Shown here in pieces: positions 34,145-42,876 of a stretch of DNA of 64,000 bases. Every line of letters begins with the position of its first letter. Within the stretch, counting starts at the first letter, position 1. The notes under the pieces were generated by a model, which made no database searches, was not told the DNA's origin, and saw nothing but the letters and a program-made list of their open reading frames with translations. The stretch is taken from positions 1 through 64,000 of the forward strand of contig CAYOAN010000003.1 in NCBI GenBank assembly GCA_964402065.1, written 5' to 3'. The DNA is from CAIWMF01 sp964402065. Its GTDB lineage: Bacteria > Verrucomicrobiota > Verrucomicrobiia > Chthoniobacterales > UBA6821. A program made the position numbers and the translations under genes.

Positions 34145-35260
34145 ATGAAATTCATCGTCACCAAGCAAGCTCTGTTAGACGGATTACAACGCATCCAAAA
34201 CATCATCAATAATCGCGTTACTCTTCCAATTCTTTCTAATGTTTTATTAGAAGTTTCTGAAAAAGGCCTTTCGTTGACAGCCACTGATCTCGAAGTCAGT
34301 ATTCGCACCCAAATCCCCGTTGCTGTGGTCGACAAGCCAGGCACAACGACACTTCCAGCACGTCGCCTCCTTTCGATTATCCGTGAGCTTCCTGCAGAGG
34401 AAATTTCCTTTGAAACAGACGCACGTAACATTACTTCGATTCGTAGCGGCCCCAGCTTTTTTAAAGTTTTTGGATTAGCTAAAGATGAGTTTCCAGCTTT
34501 TCCATCACTCGAAGAAAAGCGCGCTTTCACGATGACTCAACACGACCTTAAAGAAGGTCTACGCAAAACTTCCTATGCGATTTCATTAGATGAATCTCGT
34601 TATGTCTTAAACGGCGTCCTTTTTTCTTTTAAAGAAGGTGGCCTCACACTTGTTGCCACAGATGGTCGTCGCCTAGCTCTTACCGACAGTGAACTTGGTG
34701 AAATCAAATATCCAAGTGATCATGACTGTGATTTCATCATTCCAACTAAAGCTATTAATGAACTTCATCGCCTTCTCAATGATGAAAAAGAAGTGCGTCT
34801 CCATGTTGGAGAAAACCGTGTCTCTTTTGACTTAGGAACTTCTGTTTTAGCCACAAAATTAGTCGATGGAAAATACCCCAACTATCGCCAAGTTATTCCT
34901 TCTGAAACCACTGAGCGCGTAGTTCTCGAACGAGAAGCATTCTTTCAATCGGTTCGACGTGTTGCTTTGCTAAGTAATGATAAGAGCGGTTCGATCTGTT
35001 TGAATTTTTCTGAAAACAATCTCGATATTACTTCCAATACCCCCGAAGTTGGTGAAGCAAAGGAATCATTAGCGATCGCTTACAAAGGAAAGAACCTTTC
35101 GATTTCTTTTAATCCTGACTTTTTGATGGACCCTCTCAAAAACCTCAATGATGACACCATTATTTTGGAACTCATTGATGAAATGAGCCCTGGTGTTTTC
35201 AAATTGAATTCAGCACAACGTTTTCTCTATGTGCTGATGCCGATCCGCGTTTCAATCTAA
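34145..35260 (+). CDS. dnaN: DNA polymerase III beta subunit (sliding clamp)
   Basis: A 371-residue clamp protein, the usual length. It starts MKFIVTKQALLDGLQRIQNIINNRVTLPILSNVLLEV and ends with the conserved FLYVLMPIRV. Three clamp domains are present, with the repeated pattern seen in LVATDGRRLALTDSE. It tethers the polymerase to DNA. It is the second gene of the dnaA operon. Confidence 0.97.
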   Translation: MKFIVTKQALLDGLQRIQNIINNRVTLPILSNVLLEVSEKGLSLTATDLEVSIRTQIPVAVVDKPGTTTLPARRLLSIIRELPAEEISFETDARNITSIRSGPSFFKVFGLAKDEFPAFPSLEEKRAFTMTQHDLKEGLRKTSYAISLDESRYVLNGVLFSFKEGGLTLVATDGRRLALTDSELGEIKYPSDHDCDFIIPTKAINELHRLLNDEKEVRLHVGENRVSFDLGTSVLATKLVDGKYPNYRQVIPSETTERVVLEREAFFQSVRRVALLSNDKSGSICLNFSENNLDITSNTPEVGEAKESLAIAYKGKNLSISFNPDFLMDPLKNLNDDTIILELIDEMSPGVFKLNSAQRFLYVLMPIRVSI

Positions 35261-35425
35261 AACCGAGCTTAACGTTTTACTGCGGGTTGGTGAGACCCTT
35301 GGCTTTCTCTAGTCATGGCCGTGCCACGCATGAATTATAGGCTCATCGCCCGCCCAAGGAAACGCCTGCTATTTATCTCTCTCATTTAATACACTATAAT
35401 AGGCTTCTTTTTCCTAGCCTCGTCT

Positions 35426-36250
35426 TTATTCCTGTGAATGAAATTTGAAAAAGCTTTCTGCGGTTTGGGTTGTCGCCATAGCAACCTCTTTAAGCGTTAA
35501 ACTTCGAACTTCAGCTATTTTTTCTGCAACAAGACGCGTGTGCCATGGTTCTGCTCGTTGGCCCCGATAAGGCTCTGGAGCTAAATAAGGACAGTCCGTT
35601 TCCACCATGTAAGCATTTGCAGGAATTGCTGCAACGGTCTCACGAACAACCGGCGCATTTTTAAAGGTAACAATCCCTGTAAAGGAAACAAGATGCCCTA
35701 AGGCAATGACCTCTGCTGCTTGAGTTGGAGTCCCTCCAAAACAATGAAAGACAGCACGTAGCTTTCCTGTATAGGGCTTCAAAATTTGCAACGTGTCATT
35801 CCAAGCGGCTGCCGAGCCTGCCTTATCCCGTTGATGAATGATGACATTGAGCCCAAGTGAGCTTGCAAGATCAAGTTGCCGCTGAAAAGCGACTGCTTGT
35901 GCTTGTTTCCAAAGCCTAATTTCTTCTGGCATCATATTCTGTTGTGGAGAATGAAAGTAATCGATACCAATTTCACCTATCGCTACAACCTTGGAATGCC
36001 TTGCAAGCTTAGACAAGTCATCAATAAAAGAGCCATTTGCTTCCATTGCATCTGTAGGATGAATGCCTATAGCAGCGAAAACTGAAGAAAAATTCTCAGC
36101 CAGTTCCAAGACGCGGCGACTACTTTCAATCCCTGTTCCAATTGAAACGATACGTGTCACGCCAGCTTCTTTAGCTCTTTGAATTACCGCAGGCAAATCT
36201 TCTAAAAATTTTGAATGATCTAAGTGAGCGTGCGTTTCAACAAAATTCAT
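35426..36250 (-). CDS. tatD: TatD-family metal-dependent deoxyribonuclease
   Basis: A 274-residue hydrolase. Metal ligands are visible in FVETHAHLDHSKF (HxH), IGEIGIDYF (Glu), VIIHQRDKA (His), FHCFGGT (His) and MVETDCPYLAPEP (Asp). TatD enzymes act as 3'-5' exonucleases in DNA repair, or as D-aminoacyl-tRNA deacylase-like enzymes. It stands alone on the minus strand and converges on dnaN. The 165 bp between holds a right-end-like family B motif (ATTTAATACACTATAAT near 35386-35402). Confidence 0.9.
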   Translation of the reverse strand: MNFVETHAHLDHSKFLEDLPAVIQRAKEAGVTRIVSIGTGIESSRRVLELAENFSSVFAAIGIHPTDAMEANGSFIDDLSKLARHSKVVAIGEIGIDYFHSPQQNMMPEEIRLWKQAQAVAFQRQLDLASSLGLNVIIHQRDKAGSAAAWNDTLQILKPYTGKLRAVFHCFGGTPTQAAEVIALGHLVSFTGIVTFKNAPVVRETVAAIPANAYMVETDCPYLAPEPYRGQRAEPWHTRLVAEKIAEVRSLTLKEVAMATTQTAESFFKFHSQE

Positions 36251-36655
36251 AAAAAAATTTAATACTTATATACGCTCTTTGCCATGGCAAATATTTTTTA
36301 ACTGCTTTTTAGTACAATTGCCCTTTATTAGAAAAGCGTGGGTTACACTCAATCTTGTAACAGATCAAGATTGCACTGATCGACTTGTTGTGCCCCTTGC
36401 AACGCTGCCTGCAACCAGGTTCACTCGTTGCAAAAAATGACCTCCTTCTCCAAATGATTGCGCCACTATTGCAGGGATAGCAAGCGCTCCATGATTAATG
36501 AGACTGACAGTTTCACATCACGTCGCCACAGGGTCAGCAACATATTCTTTTCGAGGCACAAAAAGGATGCCAGTAAACAAAATCAAAGCTAAAAGGCGTC
36601 CTGATATTATGATTTTCTATTTTGATGAAATTGATGAGCCGATTCAGAGATGGTA
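36251..36655. other. Intergenic region between galE and tatD
   Basis: 405 bp with no intact gene. Its only notable content is the open minus-strand frame at 36365-36517. The rest shows no repeat, RNA or hairpin I could support. Confidence 0.4.
36365..36517 (-). pseudogene. Possible gene remnant
   Basis: A minus-strand frame of 50 codons, open after a TGA and ending at TGA, without an ATG. It translates to a protein-like string including SLINHGALAIPAIVAQSFGE and GGHFLQRVNLVAGSVARGTT. The composition looks like a real protein fragment, but I do not recognise the family. A decayed 3' end is one possibility; a non-coding frame is the other. Confidence 0.25.
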
Positions 36656-37630
36656 CTAATCTCCATATCCCTGAGGGTGCATTTGATGCCAATCCCATGC
36701 ACTTTTTACAATTTCCTCGATATTTTGAAAGCGAGGTTTCCATCCTAGTGCTTTTTTAATTTTATCCGAAGCCCCAATAAGCCGCGGTGGATCACCTGGA
36801 CGCCTTGGCTTTTCAAAAATTGGAATAGCATGCCCTGTAATACGACGACAGGCCTCGACAACTTCCTTAACAGAAGTTCCTCCTCCTGTACCTAAATTAT
36901 AAAAAGCACTCTCCTCTGCTTTCAATGCCAGCAAATGAGCCTGAGCCAAGTCAAGAATATGAATATAATCTCGAATGCAACTTCCATCAGGAGTTTCATA
37001 ATCAGTCCCATAAATTTCCACACCCTCTTTTTGGCCAAGTGCTACTTTGAGGACGTTAGGAATTAAGTGCGTTTCAATGCGATGATCTTCTCCAAAATTT
37101 TTGCTAGCACCTGCAGCATTAAAATAACGCAATGCTACAAAAGTCATATTGTGAATTTTTCCATACCATTTCAAAATATGCTCAAACATCAACTTAGATT
37201 CTCCATAAGGATTGATTGGATGTTGAGACATTGTTTCCTCAATGGGCATTTGCTCAGGAATTCCAAAAGTTGCGCAGGTCGATGAAAAAACAAAACGTTT
37301 CACTCCTTCAGCAACCATGGCATCAAGTAAATTCAACCCTGCAGCAACATTATTTTGGAAATACTTGGAAGGATTTACCATTGATTCTCCAACGAGCGCA
37401 TTGGCTGCAAAATGCATAACCGCACTTGCTCGTGAAGCATGCAGAGCTTTCTGAACGACCTGCCGGTCAGCCAGATCGCCTTGAAAAAACTCTGCGCGCC
37501 GATCAATTGCAGCACGATGTCCCTCACTCAAATTATCAAAAACAACAACATGATAGCCTGCGTTAAGAAGCTCTTCTACACATACGCTACCAATGTAGCC
37601 GGCACCTCCTGTTACAAAAATGGTCTCCAT
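36656..37630 (-). CDS. galE: UDP-glucose 4-epimerase
   Basis: A 324-residue extended SDR enzyme interconverting UDP-glucose and UDP-galactose. The NAD-binding motif is VTGGAGYIGSVCVEELLNAGY. The catalytic Ser/Thr and YxxxK are in FSSTCATFGIPEQMPIEET..INPYGESKLMFEHIL. A typical substrate-binding region reads LRYFNAAGAS and RDYIHILDLAQAHLLAL. It supplies UDP-Gal for surface glycans, consistent with several glycosyltransferase genes in the window. Monocistronic. Confidence 0.92.
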   Translation of the reverse strand: METIFVTGGAGYIGSVCVEELLNAGYHVVVFDNLSEGHRAAIDRRAEFFQGDLADRQVVQKALHASRASAVMHFAANALVGESMVNPSKYFQNNVAAGLNLLDAMVAEGVKRFVFSSTCATFGIPEQMPIEETMSQHPINPYGESKLMFEHILKWYGKIHNMTFVALRYFNAAGASKNFGEDHRIETHLIPNVLKVALGQKEGVEIYGTDYETPDGSCIRDYIHILDLAQAHLLALKAEESAFYNLGTGGGTSVKEVVEACRRITGHAIPIFEKPRRPGDPPRLIGASDKIKKALGWKPRFQNIEEIVKSAWDWHQMHPQGYGD

Positions 37631-37730
37631 ATAGGCGATAGTACTTGATGTTAGAGCTAAAGTCGAAAAGGATTCTCCTATCGAATGAAGTTATCTTAGC
37701 AGTGTGGAAATAGAATAAAATTTGAAAAAC

Positions 37731-38138
37731 TTAGCCATCTGTATTAACTGTCGGGAGGGGTCCTCCGACTGAATTTGCTGCCGTTGATGCTGCCTTTCCA
37801 ACTTGTTGTTGGTCTGCAATGCTACTAAAGATTTTTGAAAGCGGCAAAATGTTGCCTTGCGACTTGGCGTCCGTTGGGGTCACGTCTGCATCCTCCGTTT
37901 CTTTTACTTGTTGCCCAGCACGCTGTGTTGATGGCTTTTGTATTGAGTTAGAAGAGAACCACGGATTTGTTGCTCTAGACAAATTACTAAATAAGACTGC
38001 TAAAGGGTTATATACACTTTTAAAACTCCATTTTCCTAATATTCCATATTTATTATTTGTTTGTTGAGCTTCAGTTTTAGCCGATTCTTCAGTTGGACTG
38101 AAACTGACAACTGAACTTAGGGTTTTCAAAATATCCAT
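37731..38138 (-). CDS. Orphan small protein, possible secreted substrate
   Basis: A 135-residue Ser/Thr/Gln/Asn-rich protein with no membrane segment or signal peptide. The N-terminus (MDILKTLSSVVSFSPTEESAKTEAQQ) has the polar, Ser-rich character of T3SS export signals. The middle contains aromatic patches (YGILGKWSFKSVYNPLAVLFSNLSRATNPWFSSNS), the rest is probably disordered. No family recognised. Similar in style to the gene at 55956. Coding status is likely but not certain. Confidence 0.4.
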   Translation of the reverse strand: MDILKTLSSVVSFSPTEESAKTEAQQTNNKYGILGKWSFKSVYNPLAVLFSNLSRATNPWFSSNSIQKPSTQRAGQQVKETEDADVTPTDAKSQGNILPLSKIFSSIADQQQVGKAASTAANSVGGPLPTVNTDG

Positions 38139-38268
38139 GTTTTACTATTTAATAATCAGCATTGGAGCAATCCACCTCAGAAGAAGTTTCTATTATCTTA
38201 AAAAAAGAAACGATCTAAGGAAAATTTTTTAAGAGATTAATCTAGAAGCTAGCTGCTTTTACTAGAAA

Positions 38269-38607
38269 TTAAACGGCCTTTTCGCCTGTCTCTTCAGTGC
38301 GAATTCTAATTGCATTCTCAATAGGGAGGACAAAAACTTTTCCATCTCCAATTTTGCCAGTCTTTGCAGAACGAATAATGGCAGTGATAGCACCTTCAAC
38401 CGCTTCATCGGCAAGTACAATTTCAATTTTAATTTTTGGAAGAAAATCAACAGTATATTCGCTGCCACGATAAATTTCTGTATGCCCTTTTTGACGACCA
38501 AATCCTTTTACCTCTGTTACTGTCATCCCTTCAATACCAATTTCGTTGAGAGCTTCTTTAACTTCTTCAATTTTGAATGGTTTAATAATGGCTTCAATTT
38601 TTTTCAT
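38269..38607 (-). CDS. glnB: Nitrogen regulatory protein P-II
   Basis: A 112-residue PII protein, the standard length. MKKIEAIIKPFKIEEVKEAL starts it, and the T-loop has the uridylylation site in YRGSEYTVDFLPKIKIEIV. The B- and C-loops read KTGKIGDGKVFVLPIENAIRIRTEE. It senses 2-oxoglutarate and ATP/ADP to control nitrogen assimilation; the glutamine synthetase at 60135 is a likely target. The start has a rare Shine-Dalgarno-like AGGA about 8 nt upstream. It lies downstream of the terminator at 38669. Confidence 0.95.
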   Translation of the reverse strand: MKKIEAIIKPFKIEEVKEALNEIGIEGMTVTEVKGFGRQKGHTEIYRGSEYTVDFLPKIKIEIVLADEAVEGAITAIIRSAKTGKIGDGKVFVLPIENAIRIRTEETGEKAV

Positions 38608-38660
38608 AGGATTCCTGCGAAAAAGATAAGTCAGTAAAAAAAAAAATTCAATGTCCCTTT

Positions 38661-38694
38661 TAAAAAAAACAGCGCTAGAAAACTCTAGCGCTGT
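38661..38694 (-). terminator. Rho-independent terminator for the 38721-39272 gene
   Basis: ACAGCGCTAGA and TCTAGCGCTGT form a perfect 11-bp stem with a 4-nt loop, followed on the minus strand by a run of seven T. A textbook structure placed 27 bp after the stop. Confidence 0.85.
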
Positions 38695-38720
38695 CCTAAT
38701 TTTGAATAATGAAAGATCGG

Positions 38721-39272
38721 TTAGAAATTGAAACGAATACCAACACGAGGCAATGCCATTGTTAGTCCGTTATTGCCATAAAGCCAACGGCAGTCAGCAA
38801 AAAATCCAGCATGAGGAAGGACGCGCCATTCAACACCACCACCAACATTGCCATCACCTTGACTAGCAGGTCCCCAGCTTCCTCCGCCACCAATCATAGC
38901 ATAAGGAGCTAAATTCCAAGCGCAGATTGGATAACGGAGCAACAAATCTGCTTGCAAACTATAACCTGCTTGAAGGCCATCCCAACCTGTTAAACCAGCA
39001 TTTCTCATGCTGCCAACAGAATTATCAAGTCCAAGACCGAGGTATTGTGTGAAAAAATAATTTACTCCTACATTTCCACCAAGAGCCTGCTTTCCAAGGC
39101 CGTTATAAACTCCAGCAGCACCTACTGTAGCACAGTCAACCTGCCATTCATGAGAACGAAAGCGACAGTCATCTGCAGGGACAACAACTTTTTTGGAATT
39201 AACTGTCTCTCCTGCAAAGGAGATAGTAGCCGTTACAAAAAGAAGGACTAAGGGAATAAATAATTTTTTCAT
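38721..39272 (-). CDS. Outer-membrane beta-barrel protein, paralogue 2
   Basis: A 183-residue exported protein: signal peptide MKKLFIPLVLLFVTATISFAGE, then alternating strands (VGVNYFFTQYLGLGLDNSVG, LQADLLLRYPICAWNLAPYAMIGGGGSWG, VGGGVEWRVLPHAGFFADCRWLYG) and a C-terminal strand ending in Phe (PRVGIRFNF), the outer-membrane assembly signal. It resembles small OmpW/OmpA-like barrels. A close paralogue lies 148 bp upstream, sharing the DDCRFR.(H/N)EWQVD start and most strands. It has its own terminator. Abundant surface proteins are often organised like this. Confidence 0.75.
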   Translation of the reverse strand: MKKLFIPLVLLFVTATISFAGETVNSKKVVVPADDCRFRSHEWQVDCATVGAAGVYNGLGKQALGGNVGVNYFFTQYLGLGLDNSVGSMRNAGLTGWDGLQAGYSLQADLLLRYPICAWNLAPYAMIGGGGSWGPASQGDGNVGGGVEWRVLPHAGFFADCRWLYGNNGLTMALPRVGIRFNF

Positions 39273-39320
39273 AGATTTCGTAGAGGATATGAACCAAAAA
39301 ATAAAAAAACAAGAAATAAA

Positions 39321-39352
39321 AAAGCGGCACTGAGAAAACTCAATGCCGCTTT
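39321..39352 (-). terminator. Rho-independent terminator for the 39420-39974 gene
   Basis: AAAGCGGCACTGAG and CTCAATGCCGCTTT form a 14-bp stem with one mismatch and a 4-nt loop. On the minus strand T-rich DNA follows (TTTTTTATTTC). It separates the two barrel genes into independent transcripts. Confidence 0.8.
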
Positions 39353-39419
39353 GATAAACAAACTATCTCAAACTTTTTTCCTCATCTTTGTGAGGAGAAA
39401 TATTAAATAAAGTTTAAAA

Positions 39420-39974
39420 TTAGAAGTTGAAGCGAAGGCCAACACGAGGAAGTGCCATGCTAAGATTACCATTAGCTGCACCTGTACCATAGAGCCAACG
39501 GCAGTCTGCAAAGAGACCAACGTTTTGAGCAAAACGCCATTCAACACCACCGCCAACGTTACCATCACCTTGTGAAGCAGGTCCCCAGGTAGCACCGCCA
39601 CCAACCATGAGATAAGGAGCAAGATTCCAAGCGCAAATTGGATAGCGAAGAAGAAGATCAGCTTGAAGGCTATCAACTCCAACAGCACCAGCGCCGCTCC
39701 ATGGCCAGAAGCCACCTACGGAGTCATCAACACCAATACCGATGTATTTTGTGAAGAAGTAGTTAACTCCTAAGTTACCACCAACTCCTCCACCGCTCTT
39801 GCCATTGTAATTTCCGCCAGCACCAACAGCAGCAGCGTCTACTTGCCATTCGTTAGCACGAAAACGGCAGTCATCAGCAGGGACAACAACTTTTTTAGAA
39901 CTGACTGTTTGTCCGGCAAACGACGTTACAGCCGTTGCAAGAACAAGCGCGATTAATGATAATGTTTTGTTCAT
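39420..39974 (-). CDS. Outer-membrane beta-barrel protein, paralogue 1
   Basis: A 184-residue exported protein with signal peptide MNKTLSLIALVLATAVTSFAG. The mature part shares with the gene at 38721 the segments SSKKVVVPADDCRFRANEWQ, VNYFFTKYIGIGVDDSVGGF, LQADLLLRYPICAWNLAPY and GDGNVGGGVEWRF. It also ends in the barrel signal FNF. Three conserved Cys positions (DDCRFR, PICAW, ADCRWLYG) may allow disulfide cross-linking of barrels, as known for chlamydial outer-membrane proteins. The tandem pair differs mostly in loops. Confidence 0.75.
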   Translation of the reverse strand: MNKTLSLIALVLATAVTSFAGQTVSSKKVVVPADDCRFRANEWQVDAAAVGAGGNYNGKSGGGVGGNLGVNYFFTKYIGIGVDDSVGGFWPWSGAGAVGVDSLQADLLLRYPICAWNLAPYLMVGGGATWGPASQGDGNVGGGVEWRFAQNVGLFADCRWLYGTGAANGNLSMALPRVGLRFNF

Positions 39975-40049
39975 AGTGTAATTGGTTTGTGAAATAAGAT
40001 TGTTCGGGATCCTTGATAAAGAGAGAAACTAAATCCGTCAATAGTTTTT

Positions 40050-40808
40050 TTACTCACTGCTCTCTTGAGAGGAAGAGAGTGTTGGCTTCCCCTCTTTTTC
40101 AGCAATATCGAGTGAGATCTCTGGTTCAGGCTCAGCCGCACTGGAAGCGGCGCTCTGTGGGAGCGGAATATAGCGTAATTCCGCTGCATTTGGAAGTTCC
40201 TCCAAAGCACGCAATCCAAAATGGTCAAGAAAGGCTTGTGTTGTTGTGTATAGGAGCGGACGCCCTGGAACTTCCGAGCGTCCTGCAATGCGAATCAGCC
40301 CACGATCTAATAATGTTTGCATGACGCCATCAACAGCGACTCCACGGACGGCTTCGATATCAGCACGAATAATCGGTTGCCGATAGGCGATGATGGCTAA
40401 TGTTTCTAAAGCAGGAGCGCTCAAACGCGTTGGTCGAGCTTCTGGAAAGAGCTGACGCAACCAAGGAGCAAAAGGTGATGCTGTGACTAGCTGCCATCCC
40501 GAAGCTGTTTCGCGCAATGCATAAGGACGACTGCTACTCGCTATTTCTTGCTTTAAAGCATGAAGCGCCACAATCAGATCTTTTTCTTTTAGTGAGGCAA
40601 AGGAAGCGGCTACTGTTTCAGGGCCCGCTACAGCAGCTGCCTTAAAATAACTAAGAAGCTCTTTCATTGTGACTGCTTTTTGAGAGGAGAAAAGAAGGGC
40701 TTCAACAATTTGAGAAAGCTGAGGAAGAGCATTTTCTTTGTGATCACCACTTGTCGCCAAAAATGCATCATGTTGCGATGCGTCGTAACTGTTTGTTTCT
40801 GGATCCAT
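40050..40808 (-). CDS. scpB: Segregation and condensation protein B
   Basis: A 252-residue kleisin-partner with two winged-helix domains: LSQIVEALLFSSQKAVTMKELLSYF and LSAPALETLAIIAYRQPIIRADIEAVRGVAVDGVMQTLLDRGLIRIAGRSEVPGRPLLYTTTQAFLDHFGL. The latter is the diagnostic ScpB motif. It binds ScpA and Smc to form the condensin that organises the chromosome. A 25-residue acidic N-terminus and an acidic Ser/Glu-rich C-terminus are extra. scpA lies 44 nt upstream on the same strand. Confidence 0.93.
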   Translation of the reverse strand: MDPETNSYDASQHDAFLATSGDHKENALPQLSQIVEALLFSSQKAVTMKELLSYFKAAAVAGPETVAASFASLKEKDLIVALHALKQEIASSSRPYALRETASGWQLVTASPFAPWLRQLFPEARPTRLSAPALETLAIIAYRQPIIRADIEAVRGVAVDGVMQTLLDRGLIRIAGRSEVPGRPLLYTTTQAFLDHFGLRALEELPNAAELRYIPLPQSAASSAAEPEPEISLDIAEKEGKPTLSSSQESSE

Positions 40809-40852
40809 GAGAAAAGTTTTTTGTTTTAAAAAATTTTGCTTTTATACTTTTT

Positions 40853-41614
40853 CTACCAAACTGCAAGCGGCTCTCCCTCTGAAGTAATGTCCAACTTTTC
40901 AATCATAATTTCGCCAAATTGCTCTTCTTGGCGCACGGCAAGTTGCTTCATACGGATTAATTCTAACATAGCAAGAAAGGTAACAACCATCTCAGAGCGG
41001 GAAACTGCGGAAGAGAAAAGCTCTTGAAATTGTATAGGAACGCCTGGAGTGATCATGCGAAGCAGATGTTGCATGCGATCTGCAACCGTATAGGTCTCTT
41101 CATAGATTTCTGAGCTCTCTTCCTTAGGCAAGCGCTGCAGCGCTTTTTGAAAAGCATTAATGAGGTCAAAAATAGAAACTTCATTCAGCAAGAGAGGTCC
41201 TTCTACAAGAGGCTCTGGTCCTGTAAGTAAACCTGGTCGTGGGAAAAGGGTTCCCTGCAAAGCTTCTTGATCGCGAAGATGCCCAGCTGCTTCTTTGAAT
41301 TTTTTATATTCAATGAGTTGTCGGATCAGTTCCCATCTTGGATCATCTTCCTCTACATCTTCTTCCGGCATCTGTTGGTCTTTTGGAAGCAAGGTCCGAC
41401 TCTTGATGTAGAGCAGGTTAGCGGCCATGACCACAAAATCTCCTGCAATTTCGATATTAAGAACTTCTAATGCTTCGAGATATTGCAAATATTGATTCGT
41501 GATCCGCTCCAAAGAGACATCATAAATATCAACTTCTTCCTTTTTGATGAGATAAAGCAAAAGGTCGAGCGGTCCCTCGAAAACCTCGAGGGAAATTTTA
41601 TATTCAGACTCCAT
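40853..41614 (-). CDS. scpA: Segregation and condensation protein A (kleisin)
   Basis: A 253-residue kleisin. The N-terminal motif FEGPLDLLLYLIKKEEVDIYDVSLERITNQYLQYL is diagnostic, followed by DFVVMAANLLYIKSRTLLP. The C-terminal winged helix has EMVVTFLAMLELIRMKQLAVRQEEQFGEI. It bridges the Smc heads with ScpB. Gene order scpA-scpB is typical; hpf lies 10 nt upstream. Confidence 0.93.
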   Translation of the reverse strand: MESEYKISLEVFEGPLDLLLYLIKKEEVDIYDVSLERITNQYLQYLEALEVLNIEIAGDFVVMAANLLYIKSRTLLPKDQQMPEEDVEEDDPRWELIRQLIEYKKFKEAAGHLRDQEALQGTLFPRPGLLTGPEPLVEGPLLLNEVSIFDLINAFQKALQRLPKEESSEIYEETYTVADRMQHLLRMITPGVPIQFQELFSSAVSRSEMVVTFLAMLELIRMKQLAVRQEEQFGEIMIEKLDITSEGEPLAVW

Positions 41615-41624
41615 CGAGGCAACT

Positions 41625-41975
41625 CTAGGAGCGAAGGCCGCGTTTCATCGCTTCCTTAGCAACACGAAGCTTGTGAGTTTTTGATTCACGACGTTTTGTC
41701 TTATTTTTGCGCAATTGTTGCGCCAGCTTTGCAACTGTAAGGTCAACCGCTGCATAAAGATCATCCTCGGCATCCTCTGCATGAATATCAGGCCCAGGCA
41801 AGGCAAGATGAACTTTAACAATATAGCGCTTCTTTTTTGTTTCATCATGCATAATGACAACATGAGCCGCAATCAATGATGGAGTCATTGATTCGAGATG
41901 CTCTACTTTTTCACAGACATAAGAATGAATGGCTGCGGTGAGAACCATATGACGAGGGCTTAAATGAATTTGCAT
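41625..41975 (-). CDS. hpf: Ribosome hibernation-promoting factor (HPF/YfiA family)
   Basis: A 116-residue short-form HPF. The fold is seen in MQIHLSPRHMVLTAAIHSYVCEKVEHLES, then VVIMHDETKKKRYIVKVHLALPGPDIHAEDAEDDLYAAVDLTVAKLAQQLRKNKTKRR. The short basic C-terminus lacks the dimerisation domain of long HPF, so it would act like YfiA or short HPF on the 30S subunit under stress. It opens the hpf-scpA-scpB group. Confidence 0.9.
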   Translation of the reverse strand: MQIHLSPRHMVLTAAIHSYVCEKVEHLESMTPSLIAAHVVIMHDETKKKRYIVKVHLALPGPDIHAEDAEDDLYAAVDLTVAKLAQQLRKNKTKRRESKTHKLRVAKEAMKRGLRS

Positions 41976-42078
41976 AGATTTAAAAAAGTTTATGGAATTT
42001 ATGGAAAACTAATATCTACAAAAGAACACAAAGAACACAAAAAAAGCGATCGTATATTTAAATTGATGCACGCTTATG

Positions 42079-42867
42079 TTACAACCGTGCTTTAATTCCT
42101 AAAAAATTCCTTACGACTCCAATTTCTGATTGGGAAAAAGGCTCTGGCAAACCGTCAACCCACAAGGCACTTGAAGAACCTCCATCCAAATTAAGAGCTC
42201 GTTGAATAAGATGTGTTGGGAAAAGCTGCTCACCTGTAGCCAGTAAAGAACGAGAGGCTTGCGCCAGAGTTACAGGAGAAATAATACCAATAGCCCAAAG
42301 TCCGTGCCCGTCAGTTGCAACAAATGTTCGTCGCGCTATTCTGCTTGTTTCCAAACCTGCTACGGAAGTTTGATGGTCAATCAGAAAAGGTCCTGCCTGT
42401 AATACTTCTGTTGCCTCAGCTGGCATATTTTCTTGAACACGCAGCAGCTGTAGTTGTTGACCTGTTGCAACAATACAACCGCTCAGGAGCCGAGGCGCTG
42501 TTTCTTGAAGATGCACCTTTTTTCCCTGGCTGATCATTAGGCCTAACGGCTTTCCATCAGGATGAAAATAGCCACCATTCACTCCTGCTAAAAAATGTTG
42601 TTCTCTCATCACTTGAGCCAGCTTTTTATCAAGCAAAGGATTATCGACCACTGTTAATTGATAGTTACTTTGTTTAAAGACAACAGCTGTAACAATGATG
42701 TCACTCTCTTTTTCTTGAGAAACACTTTCTCTCAATATGATGGATTTCAAGACTGCGCCGCCTTCAAGAGAAGCCTGGTCTTTGCTCTTTAGCACCCGCC
42801 ATGATCCACTAGAAGCAGCATCCAAAGAGCTAAGACCAACAACAATCAAAAAGAAAAAAAGACGCAT
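42079..42867 (-). CDS. Exported phosphodiester glycosidase family protein (NAGPA domain)
   Basis: A 262-residue protein with a signal peptide (MRLFFFLIVVGLSSLDAAS). The NAGPA/DUF2233 domain has its hallmark motifs: FLAGVNGGYFHPDGKPLGLMISQG, VLQAGPFLIDH, ARRTFVATDGHGLWAIGI and the late RALNLDGGSSSALWVDG. Bacterial members cleave phosphodiester-linked sugars, for example in wall teichoic acid or exopolysaccharide; the substrate here is unknown. It lies 9 nt after cobA::hemD and may be the last gene of that operon. Confidence 0.85.
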   Translation of the reverse strand: MRLFFFLIVVGLSSLDAASSGSWRVLKSKDQASLEGGAVLKSIILRESVSQEKESDIIVTAVVFKQSNYQLTVVDNPLLDKKLAQVMREQHFLAGVNGGYFHPDGKPLGLMISQGKKVHLQETAPRLLSGCIVATGQQLQLLRVQENMPAEATEVLQAGPFLIDHQTSVAGLETSRIARRTFVATDGHGLWAIGIISPVTLAQASRSLLATGEQLFPTHLIQRALNLDGGSSSALWVDGLPEPFSQSEIGVVRNFLGIKARL

Positions 42868-42876
42868 GGCAAATTG

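Noticed and set aside
35261..35425. Third full copy of family B between dnaN and tatD
   Set aside because: Only the right-end motif (near 35386-35402) matches; no left end could be found.
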